Shown here one piece after another: positions 13,127 through 25,553 of a DNA stretch of 64,000 nt; position 1 is the first letter of the stretch; each line of letters begins with the position of its first letter. The notes beneath the pieces were generated by a model, which saw only the letters and a list, made by a program, of their open reading frames with translations, ran no database searches and had not been told where the DNA came from. This DNA is from Distichodus sexfasciatus (taxonomy: Eukaryota; Chordata; Actinopteri; Characiformes; Distichodontidae). The stretch spans positions 8,821,789 to 8,885,788 of the forward strand of contig JAVGVS010000001.1 of the NCBI GenBank assembly GCA_032718565.1. The letters are read 5' to 3'. The translations under genes and the position numbers were made by a program.

Positions 13127-13301
13127 CAATGAACCCTGATGAGGGTGGGTTGGGCTGGATGTTCTCCATGGTGTTGCCCTGGATCACGTCCCACAGCTGC
13201 CAGATGAACTTGGGGTGTAGAATGTAGAAAGGCTGAGTAGGAAACCGCTTCCTGTGGTCTATGTACGGCGTGAACAGGTTGTAGTCTGGACTTGTGTACC
13301 A
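13127..13301 (-). CDS. st6gal2: st6gal2 exon 4: catalytic domain to start of sialylmotif S
   Basis: This 175-base exon encodes residues 370-427 plus one base of Gly428. The acceptor is GTGTTTAG before TGG and the donor is GTAGGG at 13126-13121. The peptide has the family strings WYTSPDYNLFTPY, HRKRFPTQPFYILHP and KFIWQLWDVIQ. It ends in PPSSGFIG, the first part of sialylmotif S, which binds both donor and acceptor substrates in this family. The split glycine codon is completed at 7885. Confidence 0.94.
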
Positions 13302-14059
13302 CTAAACACAAACACAAACCAACAAAGCGGTTAGCAACAACATTATCACTTCACACATTGCAAACAGTTCTCAAACCCCAAGCTTTTCATGCATGTGCCT
13401 CACTCCTGAATAATCATCCCTGTGAGCACAACCACCCTGCCAGTCATGCTTCAAAAGGCAAATTCTTATGAAAGGCTATCATGTGACTCACTCAAATGTA
13501 TCTATATATCTGCACCTCTATATACTGTCACATTTCTCTGATATTGACAAATGTGAATTACCACAAGAAAGACAGAACCTACACATGCTGCCACTCATAT
13601 CTTCCTCACACAGCAAGATAAGCCTTAGCAGGAGAAAATGAGTTGAAAATTATGCATGTTTTCTAAGTTAGAGATTTTCTTAATATTTGATTATGATTCA
13701 GGATATTTCCTGATATTTTGTGCTGAATAAGTAAAACCACATTTCACTGAAAGTTACATTAGCATTGTAATTTAAAATATACTATCATTTCTGTAATATA
13801 AAACTAACTGTATCTGCACAAATTACTGAAAGTGTTGCACAGACTCTAGTTCTCCACTGCTGTTAGAATATCTGCACATACATACTTGATCCAACTTAAA
13901 TGTTTTTTTAAGAGATACTGTTTTATTCAATAGACTGCCTCTAAAGAATTTTTCATATTGAAACTGTTACAGATCTTATACACATTCAGTGTAAAAGACA
14001 ATTCCAAGAACATAATTGTAGGTTGAATACTGCATCCTGATTGTTTCTCTTTCTACTTC
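13302..14059 (-). other. st6gal2 intron 3, left part
   Basis: AT-rich intronic sequence with nothing recognised. Confidence 0.6.
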
Positions 14060-14162
14060 TAGTTTAAAGTTATGTTTAATACTCAATTTCTAGTTTAAAG
14101 TGTATATTTTATATTCTATTTATATATTGTTTATTCTATGTCCCTTATTTGTTCTTTGTTGT
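14060..14162 (+). repeat. Direct repeat, copy 1
   Basis: This is about 100 bases (GTTTAAAGTTATGTTTAATAC to TTCTTTGTTGTC) that recur with few differences at 14431-14529. The two copies flank the L1 ORF1 N-terminal remnant. Confidence 0.7.
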
Positions 14163-14171
14163 CGTAACAAG

Positions 14172-14430
14172 AATGGCGAGTAATCGGCGTAAATACAAAT
14201 CCCCTTGAGGTAATTCGTCTACCTGGCCTAAAGTAGCTACCTCTAATAACCTCTGCAAGAAAGTGGCTGCGCTTCGGAAAGTGCCTCCGATCGGAGCCCA
14301 GTGCCCACGATTGAGTTTAAAAACGAAATTCTTGCCTTGCTAAAAGAGGAATTAACGTTGCTATTTAAAACTGCGGTCTTTACTGACGGAGGAACTTGGA
14401 AGCGTAAAGTCAGAGCTACAAGCCCGAGCA
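14172..14430 (+). mobile_element. L1-type LINE ORF1, N-terminal remnant
   Basis: This begins ATGGCGAGTAATCGGCG (MASNRRKYKS) and, with frame changes, reads strings such as FKNEILALLKEELT and SVKSELQA. These resemble the coiled-coil start of fish L1 ORF1 proteins. It is broken by stops and is cut off at 14430 where a copied upstream segment begins. The rest of ORF1 resumes near 14640. The assignment is from remembered family pattern. Confidence 0.5.
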
Positions 14431-14529
14431 TTTAAAGTTATATTTAATACTCCATTCCTAGTTTAAAATGTATATTTTGTATTCTATTTATATATTGTTT
14501 ATTCCATGTGCCTTATGTTCTTTGTTCCC
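14431..14529 (+). repeat. Direct repeat, copy 2
   Basis: Second copy of the 14060-14162 sequence, interrupting L1 ORF1. The following 14530-14620 ends in a tail of the type seen at fish retroposon 3' ends (TCATGTCGTCTCATGTC and then TGACAAAGTTG), so this may be part of a short inserted retroposon. Confidence 0.65.
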
Positions 14530-14639
14530 TCTTTCTTATTGCACTGTAAAAACTGGAGTCATGTCGTCTCATGTCTCTGTATATCTGTACAATATATGAC
14601 AAAGTTGTTTATAAAGATCTATAAACATTCCAGAGGGCC

Positions 14640-17600
14640 CTGGTTCAAGTTCCCCAGCTTCAGTTTCCGCATTTCTAAAAGAAGTTTTGGACTTGGAAAA
14701 AGATATTCTAGTGGACAGGTCGCACAGAGGACTTCAACCTAAAAGGCAGGAGGGTAGACCCCGAGTGATAGTGGCAAAGCTTCACTACTATCAAAATATT
14801 GTTTTTCTTCTAGGAACATTTATTATTATTATTGTTATTATTATTATTATTATTTTTATGCCAGAAGTGTATGTTCTTTTGTTCAATGCAAGGATATTAA
14901 TACGAACGGATGCCAAATTGTTATTTTACAAAACTTAACATGATGACTCAACCTATCCTAACATTATTCCGTTTAAGTATATCCTTGTTTAAAGTACCAA
15001 AGTCTTTGGGTGACTGTATTCTTTGTTGTTGTTAGACTTAATACAGCGCATTCTATTTTTATTTATTTTTTTAATATATATAAATTGTTTAGTGCAGAGC
15101 GCCTTTGTGTAGACTAGCATTTGTCATTTTAAACAGCAATGTGTGGAGTAGCGTGCATGGGGTACTTTTGGTAGGTGTTTGGGGGCGGATGGCTTTTGTG
15201 CCAAATATTGTTTTTTCCTTTTGTCTACTTTCTAATCTGTCCGGTTGGGTTCCTACTAAACGTCTAATAATTATTGATTTATTCACTTTTTACATCCTGA
15301 ATTTTGACTGACACACTTCAACATAGTGGCTGTCCAGTTACTATTATAAGCTGGAATGTGAAGTTGTTAAATCACCCTATTAAGTGTAAAAAGGTTTTCA
15401 CACATTTGAAAAAACTTAAGGTAGGTATAGCTTTCCTCCAGGAGACGTACTTACGTAACTCTGATCATATAGGACTTAAAGGAGGATGGGTAGGAGGCGT
15501 ACCATTCTAACCTGAATCACAAATCCAGAGGAACAGCTATTCTTATTAACAAAAACATTCCATTTGTTACTTCAACAGTAGAGGCAGATAGCAATGGTCG
15601 ACATGTTATTGTGGTGGGCAGACTGTTTAACACCCCAGTAATCTTGGCTAATATACTGTATACGCTCCAAATTGGGATGACAGCGCCTTCTTTGTGAAAA
15701 CATTCACACGGCTTCCTAACTTGAATAAATATCATCTTATGGGGATATGAACTGCATGCTGTCTCCAATTCTTGATTGTAGTTCATCCGAGTCTATGCCA
15801 ATATCTAAAGCAGCAATGACCATTAGCTCATTCCTCAGAACATATGGTATGGTGGATATATGGCGGTTCAGAAACCCTACATTGAGAGGTTGTTCATTCT
15901 TCTCCCCAGTTCATCATATTCACGGATGGATTATTTTTTAATTGATAGTAAACTCATTCCTTTAGTCAGTGAGTGTGACTATAAAGTCATAGTCATTTCA
16001 GACCATGCACCTCTGACTATGACCTTATGTGTTCCTATATCACACCACATCTACCGACCTTGCCGTTATAATACAGCGCTGCTTTCTGATGAAAACTGTG
16101 TAAAATTTCTCTCTGGAGAAACCATTACATTTCTTGAATACAATCAGACATTCAACATGTCCCCTTTAATAGTGTGGGAATCAATGAAGGCCTACTTAAA
16201 GGGTCAAATCATAACATATAGTGCTCATCTTCGGAAGGCTCAACCAACACGTCTTCAACAGTTAATACATGAAATTAGCCGGTTAGATGCAACACTTACT
16301 CACACTCAGTCAGCTGACCTCGCTAAACAACGAGTACTTCTACAAACAGAATTTAATCTTTCGTCCACACGATATGTTGAAAACCTCATCAATAAGACAG
16401 CATTAAACTTATGAACATGGGGAGAAGACAGGGAAACTTTTTGCTCATCAGTTACAACAAAGAACTGCTGATTGAACTATTTCTCAGATTAATGATGATT
16501 CGGGCAATAGCTATATGGATCACACTGAAATTAACTTCAAACTTTCAAAAAATTTATTTTAAATTATATACTTCAGAGTCTCTGAGGATGGACTGTATGT
16601 TGAACAAATTTTTTGAGAATTTGGACATCCCAAAAATTAACAAAAAAACAAGGATAGACTTGGATGCGCCATTAACCAATAAGGAGCTGGTGACAGCAGT
16701 GCAATCACTGCAGTCTGGAAAATGTCCAGGTCCTGATGTTCTCCCATACAAATTTTTGAAGAAATTTTCAAGGAACTGACTCCTATCCTTTTCTCTGTGT
16801 ATGATGAATCCTTAAATGTTGGCTCTTTGCCTTCAACCATGCGCAAGGCAGTTATATCCCTTATACTTAAAAGGGACAAACCCCCTTTAGAATGCAGTTC
16901 TTATCGGCCGATCTACTTACTGAATGTGGACTTGAAAATATTGTCTAAAATGACTGCCCAACGAATAGAAAAGGTTTTGCCTCTTATTATATCAAATGAT
17001 CAGACAGGTTTTATTAAAAATCGGCACTCATACTTTAATTTAAAGCAACTGTATAATATTCTTTATGATCCCTCTCCACCTGATATTCTAGAGGTACTAA
17101 TTTCTCTTGATGCAGAGAAGGCATTTGATCGGGTGGAGTGGGACTAACTCTTCTATTCTCTTAGACAATTTGGTTTTGGCCCTGGAATTATAGCTTGGAT
17201 AAGGTTGCTCTACTCCTCTCCACTTGCAGCAGTTCATACCAAGTCAAATCTGTCTCCTTACTTCCCACTTGGCAATGGCACCAGACAAGGATGTCCTTTG
17301 TCCCCTCTTCTGTTTGCTCTAGCTATTGAACCCCTGGCAATTGCCTTGCGTAGGGAAGTCACTGTAAAAGGAAAACTGAGAGGGGAGACTGAACAAAAAA
17401 TTTCTCTTTATGCCGACGACATGCTTTTATTTGTATCTGACCCTATAACTAGTTTGCTGAAAATGCTCAGCCTCCTGTCTGATTTTGGTAGAATACAAGA
17501 TTAATTTACAAAAAAGTTAACTTATGCCAGTAAATCCTTCAGCAGCAAACATGAACTTTCCCGCATTCCCATTTAAAATAACACTACATACATTTAAATA

Positions 17601-18440
17601 TTCAGGTATTTGGTTTATGCACGATTTCAAAGATTTATTTAAAGCCAACATTTTCCCTTTAATGCTTTGCGTGAAGCAAGACCTTGAACGATGGAATCAT
17701 CTCCCAACATCATTAGGTGGATGTATAAATATAATTAAAATGAATGTCCTACCTAAATTCTTATACCTGTTTCAATGTATCCCCATCTACTTAACAAATT
17801 ATTATTTTTTTGACATTAGACACATTGATTTCTAGTTTCATTTGGCAAGGGAGGATTCCTCGCATAGGTAAGGACGGATTGCAAAAACATCGGCAAAATG
17901 GTGGTCTTTCCTTGCCCAACTTTCAATACTATTACTAAAATAAGAATTATTTTGCACTGGAAGGAGCCTTTCAAAGATAGTATGGCACCTGCATGGCTGG
18001 TCCTGGAGAACCAATCGTGTCTCACTTCCTTGTATGCTCTAATTTGTTCTAAAATCCCATTGCCTAATCCTGTTAATAGATATACATCGAACCCTGTTAA
18101 TAAACATTCCCTTAAGATTTGGGCTCAGTTCAGGAGGTCCTTTTCACTCCACGCTCTCTCTATACACGCCCCATTATTAAAGAATCTCATGGCCGTGCCA
18201 TTATTGACCCATGAAGCTTTTCGCATTTGGACTAGGTATGGAATCACAAGGTTGAATCACTTATTTATTGATAATGTCTTCATCTCTTCTGATCAACTAA
18301 GATTGAAATGTGATATCCCGCAATTATATTTCTTTAAGTTTCTACAACTTTGGAGTTGGATATCGTCCTGCTCCACTAACTTTCCTTTGCGGCCACCAAA
18401 TTCTCTTTTAGTTTTGTTTTTGAAGTTTTGAAGTTTTGTT
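14640..18440 (+). mobile_element. Degenerate L1-type LINE: ORF1 end and ORF2
   Basis: 14680-14800 encodes the RNA-binding part of ORF1 (LEKDILVDRSHRGL, RPRVIVAKLHYY). ORF2 starts near 15330. It has an endonuclease beginning SWNVKLLNHP and continuing AFLQETYLRNSDH, a linker with LQSGKCPGPD, and a reverse transcriptase with SSYRPIYLLNVD, QTGFIKNRH, SLDAEKAFDRVEWD, GTRQGCPLSPLLFALAIEP and the catalytic YADD (SLYADDMLLF). The C-terminal part (WQGRIPRIGK, NGGLSLPNF) is readable to about 18430. The order and strings place it in the L1 clade. It is inactive: in-frame stops (for example at 15508-15510 and after VEWD near 17145) and several frameshifts break ORF2. It lies on the + strand, antisense to st6gal2, inside intron 3. 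Confidence 0.88.
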
Positions 18441-20310
18441 TTAGTTTTGAAGCCATCATCGAACATGCAGGTTCTGAGTAATATATGGGAACAGCCAACT
18501 AACTGGTAGAACATTTTGTAATAAATCTTTAAATCACCCCTCATCACTTTATCAGCCCTGAGACGTCAGAGATTTCTGTGTGATGCAGGCTCCTGTTTGC
18601 TCTCCTGCACTGTCTCTGCTCTAAATTCATGAACCTTAATGAAATGTTCCCTCTTAACCTCACGCTGTGCAGGTTCTCTTCAAGCTGAGCTCTTACACCA
18701 ACAAGGCTGATTAAATCACTGTTACTGTAATTCACTGCATGAACGAGTCTCCTGTGGGGGAAAGGCTACCACATTTAGAGATGTTATGTATGTGTGCTTT
18801 TGTTTTGTATGTTTTGTAATTATACATTAAATATAATTAAAGGTTAGAAGAGAGAGACAGAGATTATAAACTGACAAAAAACAATGGCATATGATTTTAA
18901 GCGAGTAAACATAATATTCATATAAAATGTATAAATGTATAATATAAAAATCTTAACCTGGAAGAATCAATTTTTTGTTGTCATTTTTAGTAAGAATGAC
19001 ATTTTTTCTTTCTTGACGACAACCACTTCTTCCATCTAATAACATAAAATTAATTCAAGAGCTTCAATGTTATTATCTATACTGTAAGCTGACTAAGAGC
19101 AGCTTTTGTTCAGAGCTGGAAAATAAAAATTAACATTTATACAGCAAACTCTATTTTAAAGAAACACATGAAGCAAGGGTTTGCAATTAGGAGGCAACAC
19201 CTTTATCCTGTCTGAATATAGGTAAACCTGACCTAGAATTTGTGCTCCAGCAACAGAATTACAATTAGTTTTAATTAAGACTGGGGGTAGCCGAGCACCA
19301 GCCTTACTTCAAACTGAATATGAAATAGGGAGTGCAAATCCCTTCCCTAATGTATGCTCTCCACCACTTTCAAATCTATAGCACATTCTGGCATATTAGA
19401 AGCCTGATGATGGAAAGAGGAACAGAAAGCACAACATGATATAGAGACTCCAAGGAACAGAGGAGTCTCTTCAGAGAATCTGAAAGACACGCAGGAATAA
19501 TTTGAGCCAGAAAGCAAAGCGAGAAGAGAGAGACAGAGAGAGATGGAGGGGGGAGATGTGAAATAGAATAAATATGTAGAATAAGCAAGTATCTATGCTT
19601 CTTCGAAAACATTTCCTCCACACCGTAAATATATAATTACGTGGCAATTGCAAATTACTTTCTCCCTCCCAGGAGACACAAATGTGTAGGAAACGCAGAG
19701 AGGTGAAACGCCTGACTTTAGTCCTTCTTATATTTGTAGAACAGCGGGAGTGCAGGAACAGGTGTGCGTGCTGGATAAGGAAGGGCACTGGAAAGGTGGG
19801 AGACGGTGCGTGCGTATGTGAGAGGGGAATTACACAGGAGTAACCGAGGTGATGGATGAGAGCTCCAGTATTCTGACAAAGACCTTGAGTTTAAAATTGT
19901 GTATGAGTAGGAGTAATACCTGCCATCTCCTGCTCAATGTTCATGTCTTGCATTCATTTGTAAAACCACTTTTGATACCACAGTGGAATGGCCAAGGTAA
20001 TGGCATTTTACTACTAGATGCTGGTTCAGTATCAGTCACTTCCAACATTTTGTTGATCTAATTCACTAATACATTTTGCCTTTTTTCAATATAGAAGTGT
20101 TAATTTTTAAGACACTAAATTTTCCTTTTTTAAAATAGAGATATAGTTGTATATTTCATGACTATATTATGTCATGACTAAACTAAAACCTCAGCCTGCA
20201 ACAAATGCTTTAACAGAACAAATCCTTATGTCAAGTCTGGCTTTTGTCCAGATTTGTCATTCAATACACCCTTAATATTAATGCGAGAGCAGAGTATCAT
20301 CTGTACTTAC
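18441..20310 (-). other. st6gal2 intron 3, right part
   Basis: No exon or transposon was recognised. GA-rich low-complexity tracts lie near 19505-19550. Confidence 0.6.
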
Positions 20311-20412
20311 TTTGTCCAGGTTGACGGCATACGGTGCAGGATCCCAAGCCACCAGAGTCACATTCTTATACAGTGAGCTGGTGTTGAAGTGGTAGCTGGG
20401 GTTAGCCAGGAT
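20311..20412 (-). CDS. st6gal2: st6gal2 exon 3: catalytic domain linker
   Basis: This exon has 34 whole codons (residues 336-369), with a TTGTGCAG acceptor and an AAA/GTAAGT donor. It encodes the segment between motifs L and S, including the string VAWDPAPY that is characteristic of ST6GAL enzymes, and NTSSLY/KNVT, which provide potential N-glycosylation sequons. It was too short to stand out as an ORF and was found by looking for the family sequence between flanking exons. Confidence 0.93.
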
Positions 20413-21337
20413 CTGCACAACAGAGGCAAAGGGCGCAGTATAAATTTGACCTTGAGTTCATCAACAAAGAAGAAAAATATCAAGAGAGAATAGATCCTAA
20501 ATGGTATGTGTTCTGTCACTGCATAGGTTGTCCACTAGAAGGCAAACTGCAAATCATTTTTTAAAATGTATTTTCAGCTCATTTAAATCTATCAAAACTG
20601 GTTTGGGAATCTGTTGAAGGTGCCTCTCAGATGTCTTCCAAGGAAGGTGTTTTGGGCATGTCCAGCTGAGAGGAGACTTTGGAGCAGACCCAGGGCAATC
20701 CGGACAGATTATCTCTCTCGGCTGGCCTGAGAACACCTAGGTATTCTCTCAGTGAAGATAGAGAAAGTAACTGGGGAGAGGGAGGGCTGGATATCTCTGA
20801 CAAGACTGCTGACCCTGTGCTCCAGACCCAGATATGCAATAGAAAAAAACATTTTATGTTTCGTACATTCATTTAAAATGCCTTTTCAGGATTTTGGTTA
20901 TATTTCATTATGTCATTTTATGTTCAAAATCTCTGCTGTATTTGACTGGAAAATAATAAATCTGTCGATATATAATTAGATTTTTACATTACAGAAATTG
21001 GTATTGATCTTAAAAATCACATATTGGTCAAGCTCTGATTTGTACTGCAGAAGGCAGCGTTTATTCTACATTAGCAGAAAGGCCAGTGCAAAATGGGTTT
21101 GTTCAATAACTATTTGAGAGAAAATCCCACTCCATATAAAGCAGCTGTTTTCTGTACAGTGCGTTACAAAAACTCAACATACACAAGAACAAATAAACAA
21201 AGGTACTGACGCACACCAACGCACCTCTCCAGGATGTAATTTGAATTATCTATGAAAGCCATGTTTAAGACGGAACAAGAACTGCATTGATGATTACGAT
21301 GATTAAAATAGCTCCAAATGCACTTGTCCTTCCTTAC
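20413..21337 (-). other. st6gal2 intron 2
   Basis: GT...AG intron of 925 bases with no recognised element except a CTCF-like motif at 20532-20544. Confidence 0.75.
20532..20544 (+). promoter_or_regulatory. CTCF-like motif
   Basis: CCACTAGAAGGCA fits the core of the vertebrate CTCF consensus. Motif match only. Confidence 0.25.
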
Positions 21338-21435
21338 CTGAGAATTAATGATGCGTATGGTGGTCTTATTCCCAACATCTCTTTCATACCCTTCAGTAGG
21401 TGCTGAATTAAACCTCAGAACTGCATCGTGGGAAT
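21338..21435 (-). CDS. st6gal2: st6gal2 exon 2: rest of sialylmotif L
   Basis: This 98-base exon encodes residues 303-335. A TCTCCTAG acceptor precedes it and an INSQ/GTAAGG donor closes it. It carries the most conserved part of sialylmotif L, with DSHDAVLRFNSAPT, the GYERDVGNKTT stretch and RIINSQ. In this family sialylmotif L contributes to binding of the CMP-sialic acid donor. The exon phase (one base carried from exon 1, ending on a full codon) matches its neighbours. Confidence 0.94.
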
Positions 21436-21498
21436 CTAGGAGAACAAAACCCAAAATTCTTCACCTGTTCTTCTTACACCAACAATAAATCACATAAT

Positions 21499-21727
21499 TT
21501 GTCATTGTGAACACAGTATAGCATAGCACACAGTACACCACAATGAAATATCACCTCTGCATTTGCGTGAAGTCAGTGGACAGCTGATGTGCAGTGGCTA
21601 GGGAGCAGTGCTTGGGGACAGTACCTTGGTAATGAGTACCTCAGTGGCACAATTACCAGTCTTGAACTTGAACCAGCAACCTTTCGATCATGGGGCCAAC
21701 TCCCTAACAGTTACACTACCAACTAGT
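21499..21727 (-). repeat. tRNA-derived SINE, reverse copy
   Basis: ACCACAATGAAATATCACC, GGACAGTACCTTGGTAATG and CCTAACAGTTACACTACC correspond in reverse complement to the tail, body and A-box part of the 44808-44950 copy. Confidence 0.6.
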
Positions 21728-21884
21728 CCATAGGGCATTAACTTGTGCGAAATAGAAACTACATACTTTATCATAATTTTTAGATAGATAAATGGAAAAA
21801 AGTTCATTTGGCTCAAATGCAGTTAAATGAAAGTGATGTGTAAGGAAAAAGTTGTGTAAGGAAAAGACTGATGACAAAAGAGAG

Positions 21885-22621
21885 AAAATTATTCGAATAA
21901 CCTGAATAATTCGATTACAAAAAATGGTCGTGGCAAATTTTCTAGAATCGAAGCTTCTTTTAAGTCATTTTATTCGCTACAGCATGCGCCGCTTGTTTTT
22001 CACAGTGGTGCGATCAAAACGAGAATAGATCCCCCTGTATGTGAATGTATTTGTTAGATATTCCGTGCACAAAAACAGAAGTAAATGCGTAAAAACGCAT
22101 AAATGACATTTTTTGCGATGTAAACACACGCGTAAGCGCCATTACTCGCTAAAACGCTCCGTTTCCGTCAAAACGTCCCCTTTATTACAGACAAAACGCA
22201 TATTTTAGCTGATAAATAACCACAACAACCAGCGCTCCACTCACAATACAGCCATTTATTGAGATTGTCCCAACGATTTTTTCATAGTTCATTCCGGAAC
22301 GTGCTGAAACCTTTATTGTGACGCCGCTCCGAAGCGTGCTGGGGTGATTGTGGGAAATGCAGTTCTGTTCCAGAAAGGCCAAAAGCAACTCATTTTATTG
22401 GCCAAATTGGTTCAAAATGACCCTTGAACTTCATGTTTCTTTATTTTCAATTGAATACAACAACATAAAGCGTATATGACTAACTTCTACTCACACTACA
22501 ATAAGCCTAATAACAAATGTATTGTCATTTTTGTTTTAAAAATGTATCCGATTACTCGATTAACCGATAAAATAATCGATACATTATTCGATTACAAAAA
22601 TAATCATTTGTTGCAGCCCTA
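21885..22621 (+). mobile_element. hAT-type nonautonomous element, left end eroded
   Basis: The right end is ATCATTTGTTGCAGCCCTA, the reverse of the common hAT terminus TAGGGCTGCAAC. The left part (GAATAATTCGATTACAAAAA) matches the inside of that terminus family and the nested copy at 37773. It holds a cassette (22065-22150) and a ZNF143-like motif (22346-22364) shared with two other elements here. No transposase was seen. Confidence 0.6.
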
Positions 22622-22789
22622 CACGTGGGGCTCTGTTCCCTTTAAGTTCACACATTTATCAACTCCTGAACTATTATAGTTTGTAATTATTAGATTATAT
22701 TCTTCTAATTTGTTGGTCTGGTTTAGCTTTTTCTTAAATGTTTATTTTAAATTACTTGAACAGTCCTAGTGCACATTTTACTACAGTCA

Positions 22790-22975
22790 TTCATTCATTA
22801 TCCGAACCGCTTAATTCCAACTGAGGTCGCGGGGGACTAGAGCCTATTCCGGGAACTTACGGGCGCAAGGCGGGAACAACCCAGGGCAGGAGCCAACACA
22901 CCACAGGGCACACACACTCATACTCCCATTCACTGCACCTTTCAACCTGCTTCAGCCATTGAAAGGCCATGATTT
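22790..22975 (+). repeat. Dispersed fish repeat (CATTATCCGAACCGCTT type)
   Basis: It contains TTCATTATCCGAACCGCTTA, GGGGGACTAGAGCCTATTCC and CCACAGGGCACACACACTC, a layout seen very often in teleost genomes. Confidence 0.45.
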
Positions 22976-23593
22976 ATAACATGTTCCACAATTGTGGTCC
23001 TTGTGTCATTAGGAACTGTCTTATGTGTTGAACCTCTTCTACATCTTCAGTCTCCTTGCACCATGCACCCGTACTCTTCTTGGTCTGGGCTGTTGGCCCT
23101 GTTCACTTTCTAACTAATTTGAAAATGATATTTTACATTTGGTGAAGGAATCATCATTATTCTGAAGACATTTACCAAAAAAAAGTCTTGTAGTAATCTA
23201 TAAAATATTCTTGACAGTTTATGACAACCAATCACCACTTTTGAATGCAGTGACTGAAACAATGAAAAAATGACAAGTGGAGTGTAAGACTTTTCAGCTG
23301 AGGTCTAGTACAATACATTTTGCCAACTGCACAAAAGCATTTTCAAAATGAGAAAACGAAGAAGTAATTGCTGTTATGATGCGCACAAGTGACTAGAGGT
23401 TGTGGAAACTGAACGGACAGTTTTGAGAATTTCAATTGTGATCTGAGAAATGTACCTAAGCAACTGAAGAAAAAACTGTAAGCAGTCTTACCCAACCCGA
23501 CTCTCAGTGAAAGTTAGTTGGTAATTATTAGAGACGGGTAAATGATAAGAGGTGCACCTATACGTGTGATTACGGTGCTGGCCTACATAATAA

Positions 23594-23606
23594 TGCCATC
23601 TAGTGG
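23594..23606 (-). promoter_or_regulatory. CTCF-like motif
   Basis: The - strand reads CCACTAGATGGCA, close to the CTCF core. Motif match only. Confidence 0.25.
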
Positions 23607-24992
23607 ATCTCAGAAATTACAGAATTATAAAATGTCCATCACGCCGGAGACACTTGAGTCAGAACCTAATAAATAGGTCTGAACAGAGTTTATATTTAAC
23701 GATTAGTCTTCGCAGATCTCGGCTACAATTTAAACTGCACCACTAGGTAGAAGTGTTGCCAAACCATTTTTTTTTTCCATTTGGTGATATTTTAATAGAA
23801 ATACTTAGCGACATTCCGGTCTGCAACCGAGAGACGGCACAGTCTACGCATGCGCAAGAACGAACCGCTACCCACAACCTAGTCTAAAGCTAGGAAACAC
23901 GGAGCTGGATGTGAAATGCAAGCAGAGCACAGTGTCCAAACATCGCGACGCAGCATGTAGTCTGGACAGAGGCATTGTTGATTCGACTTTACAGTCCAGA
24001 CGTGTCGTGTATCCGAGCACTGGCCCGTAGTGTGCGCACATAAGTCGGGAGCTTTGGCTTTTCAACGCATGCGATTTAGTCGTACAGTTTTATCTGGAGC
24101 TTTACAAAACAGTTGAAAAACAATCGCACAGTGTATGCCCAGCCTAACATCGGACCGATTACTGAACTGTACCCCTTACTTATCCTTTGATTTTCTACCC
24201 CGTCAAATTATTGTTTTGCTGTATTCTAACTCACCATTACGTGCAGGGGCATGGTTGTCACTTTGTCGATAGAATTAGTGGCTTTCCAGACCCCTGTGGC
24301 AATTTATAGAGGCAAGTTCGGCGATTTTTCGAATACAGACAATGGCGACTGTCACATGTTATGTCATTATAGTCCATTACGAATAAAGTGCGCATGCTTA
24401 AAATGACCAATGGCAATTGGTTTTTGTAGTTGAAACACTAAATAACATACTTCAGTTTGTTTGAATCTTACTTTAATTGTTTGCAAACAATCTCCCTCTT
24501 AGTATGCTGATATGGAAATATTTCATGAATCTGCAAATGACTGGATGAATTCATTAAGCATGCGCATTTCGTTTTAAAAAGGTAAGGAGGTTATAGGGCA
24601 GTGTCGCAATTCTCGTCGTAAAGTTAATGCATGTTTGAGAACCCCGAAAGTCAGAATGCCAAAGACTTGAGTCTGTCCCTTTTACACTACTTAGTGCGCT
24701 CACTGGCACTTATTTTTCAAATGTGCGTACGACAGAAAACGTGTGCGATCATTTCAACGCCAATTTCGTGATTTATCAATTTTGGCGTGAGCGTAGGATA
24801 CGTATGGCTACCATACCTATATGGTACGTAGGATACCTATGGCTACCATTATTTTTTCATATTTTATGTCATATTTTCTCATCAAAATGTTACGATCAGG
24901 GAATTTTATGATATTGCTGGGTTTCCTGGTGTGATTGCTGCGATAGATCGTACGCATGCGCCTCTGAAACCGACATCAATGGATGATTATGC

Positions 24993-25209
24993 GTACATTA
25001 ATCGCAAAAAACGGAGACAGGAGCTCATTCAGCAGTTCTAAAATGTAAGTGCTAAACACTTATGTTTGGCATACAAGATAGAACGTTTGTAGACACTTTA
25101 TTCTTGTTTAGTTTTTTCCACTGTTTCATTTATGTCTTTTGTGTCATTATTTTAAATGAAAAGTGTATCTCAGTTAATAAGCGACAGATCTCCGATTGTC
25201 TGCAGGACT
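24993..25209 (+). repeat. Inverted repeat, left arm
   Basis: This is 217 bases pairing with 25553-25339 with few mismatches by eye. It starts inside the Harbinger transposase reading frame (YINRK) and ends TCTGCAGGACT. Confidence 0.85.
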
Positions 25210-25338
25210 GAATGGAAATCGACCTCATTACAACCGAGGTAGAGAATACTTTTTCTAGTACTGTATTATTATTGCACTCAAAGCATGGCCTTCAATGTCA
25301 TTGTACAAGCACAATTAAGAATTGGTCCTGACTGAAGA

Positions 25339-25553
25339 AGTCCTGCAGACAATCGGAGATCTGTCGTTTATTAGCTGAGATACACTTTTCATTTAAAATA
25401 ATGACACAAAAGACATAAATGAAACCATGAAGAAATAAACAAGAATAAAGTGTCAATAAACGTTCTGTCTTGTATACCAAACATAAGTGTTTAGCACTCA
25501 CATTTTAGAACTGCTGAATGAGCTCCTGTCTCCGCTTTTGCGATTAATGTAGA
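25339..25553 (-). repeat. Inverted repeat, right arm
   Basis: Reverse-complement partner of 24993-25209, starting AGTCCTGCAGACAATCGG. Confidence 0.85.

Noticed and set aside
15300..17840. LINE ORF2 reading frames as a possible host gene
   Set aside because: The endonuclease and reverse transcriptase are split by stops and frameshifts into short frames, as in a dead LINE copy.
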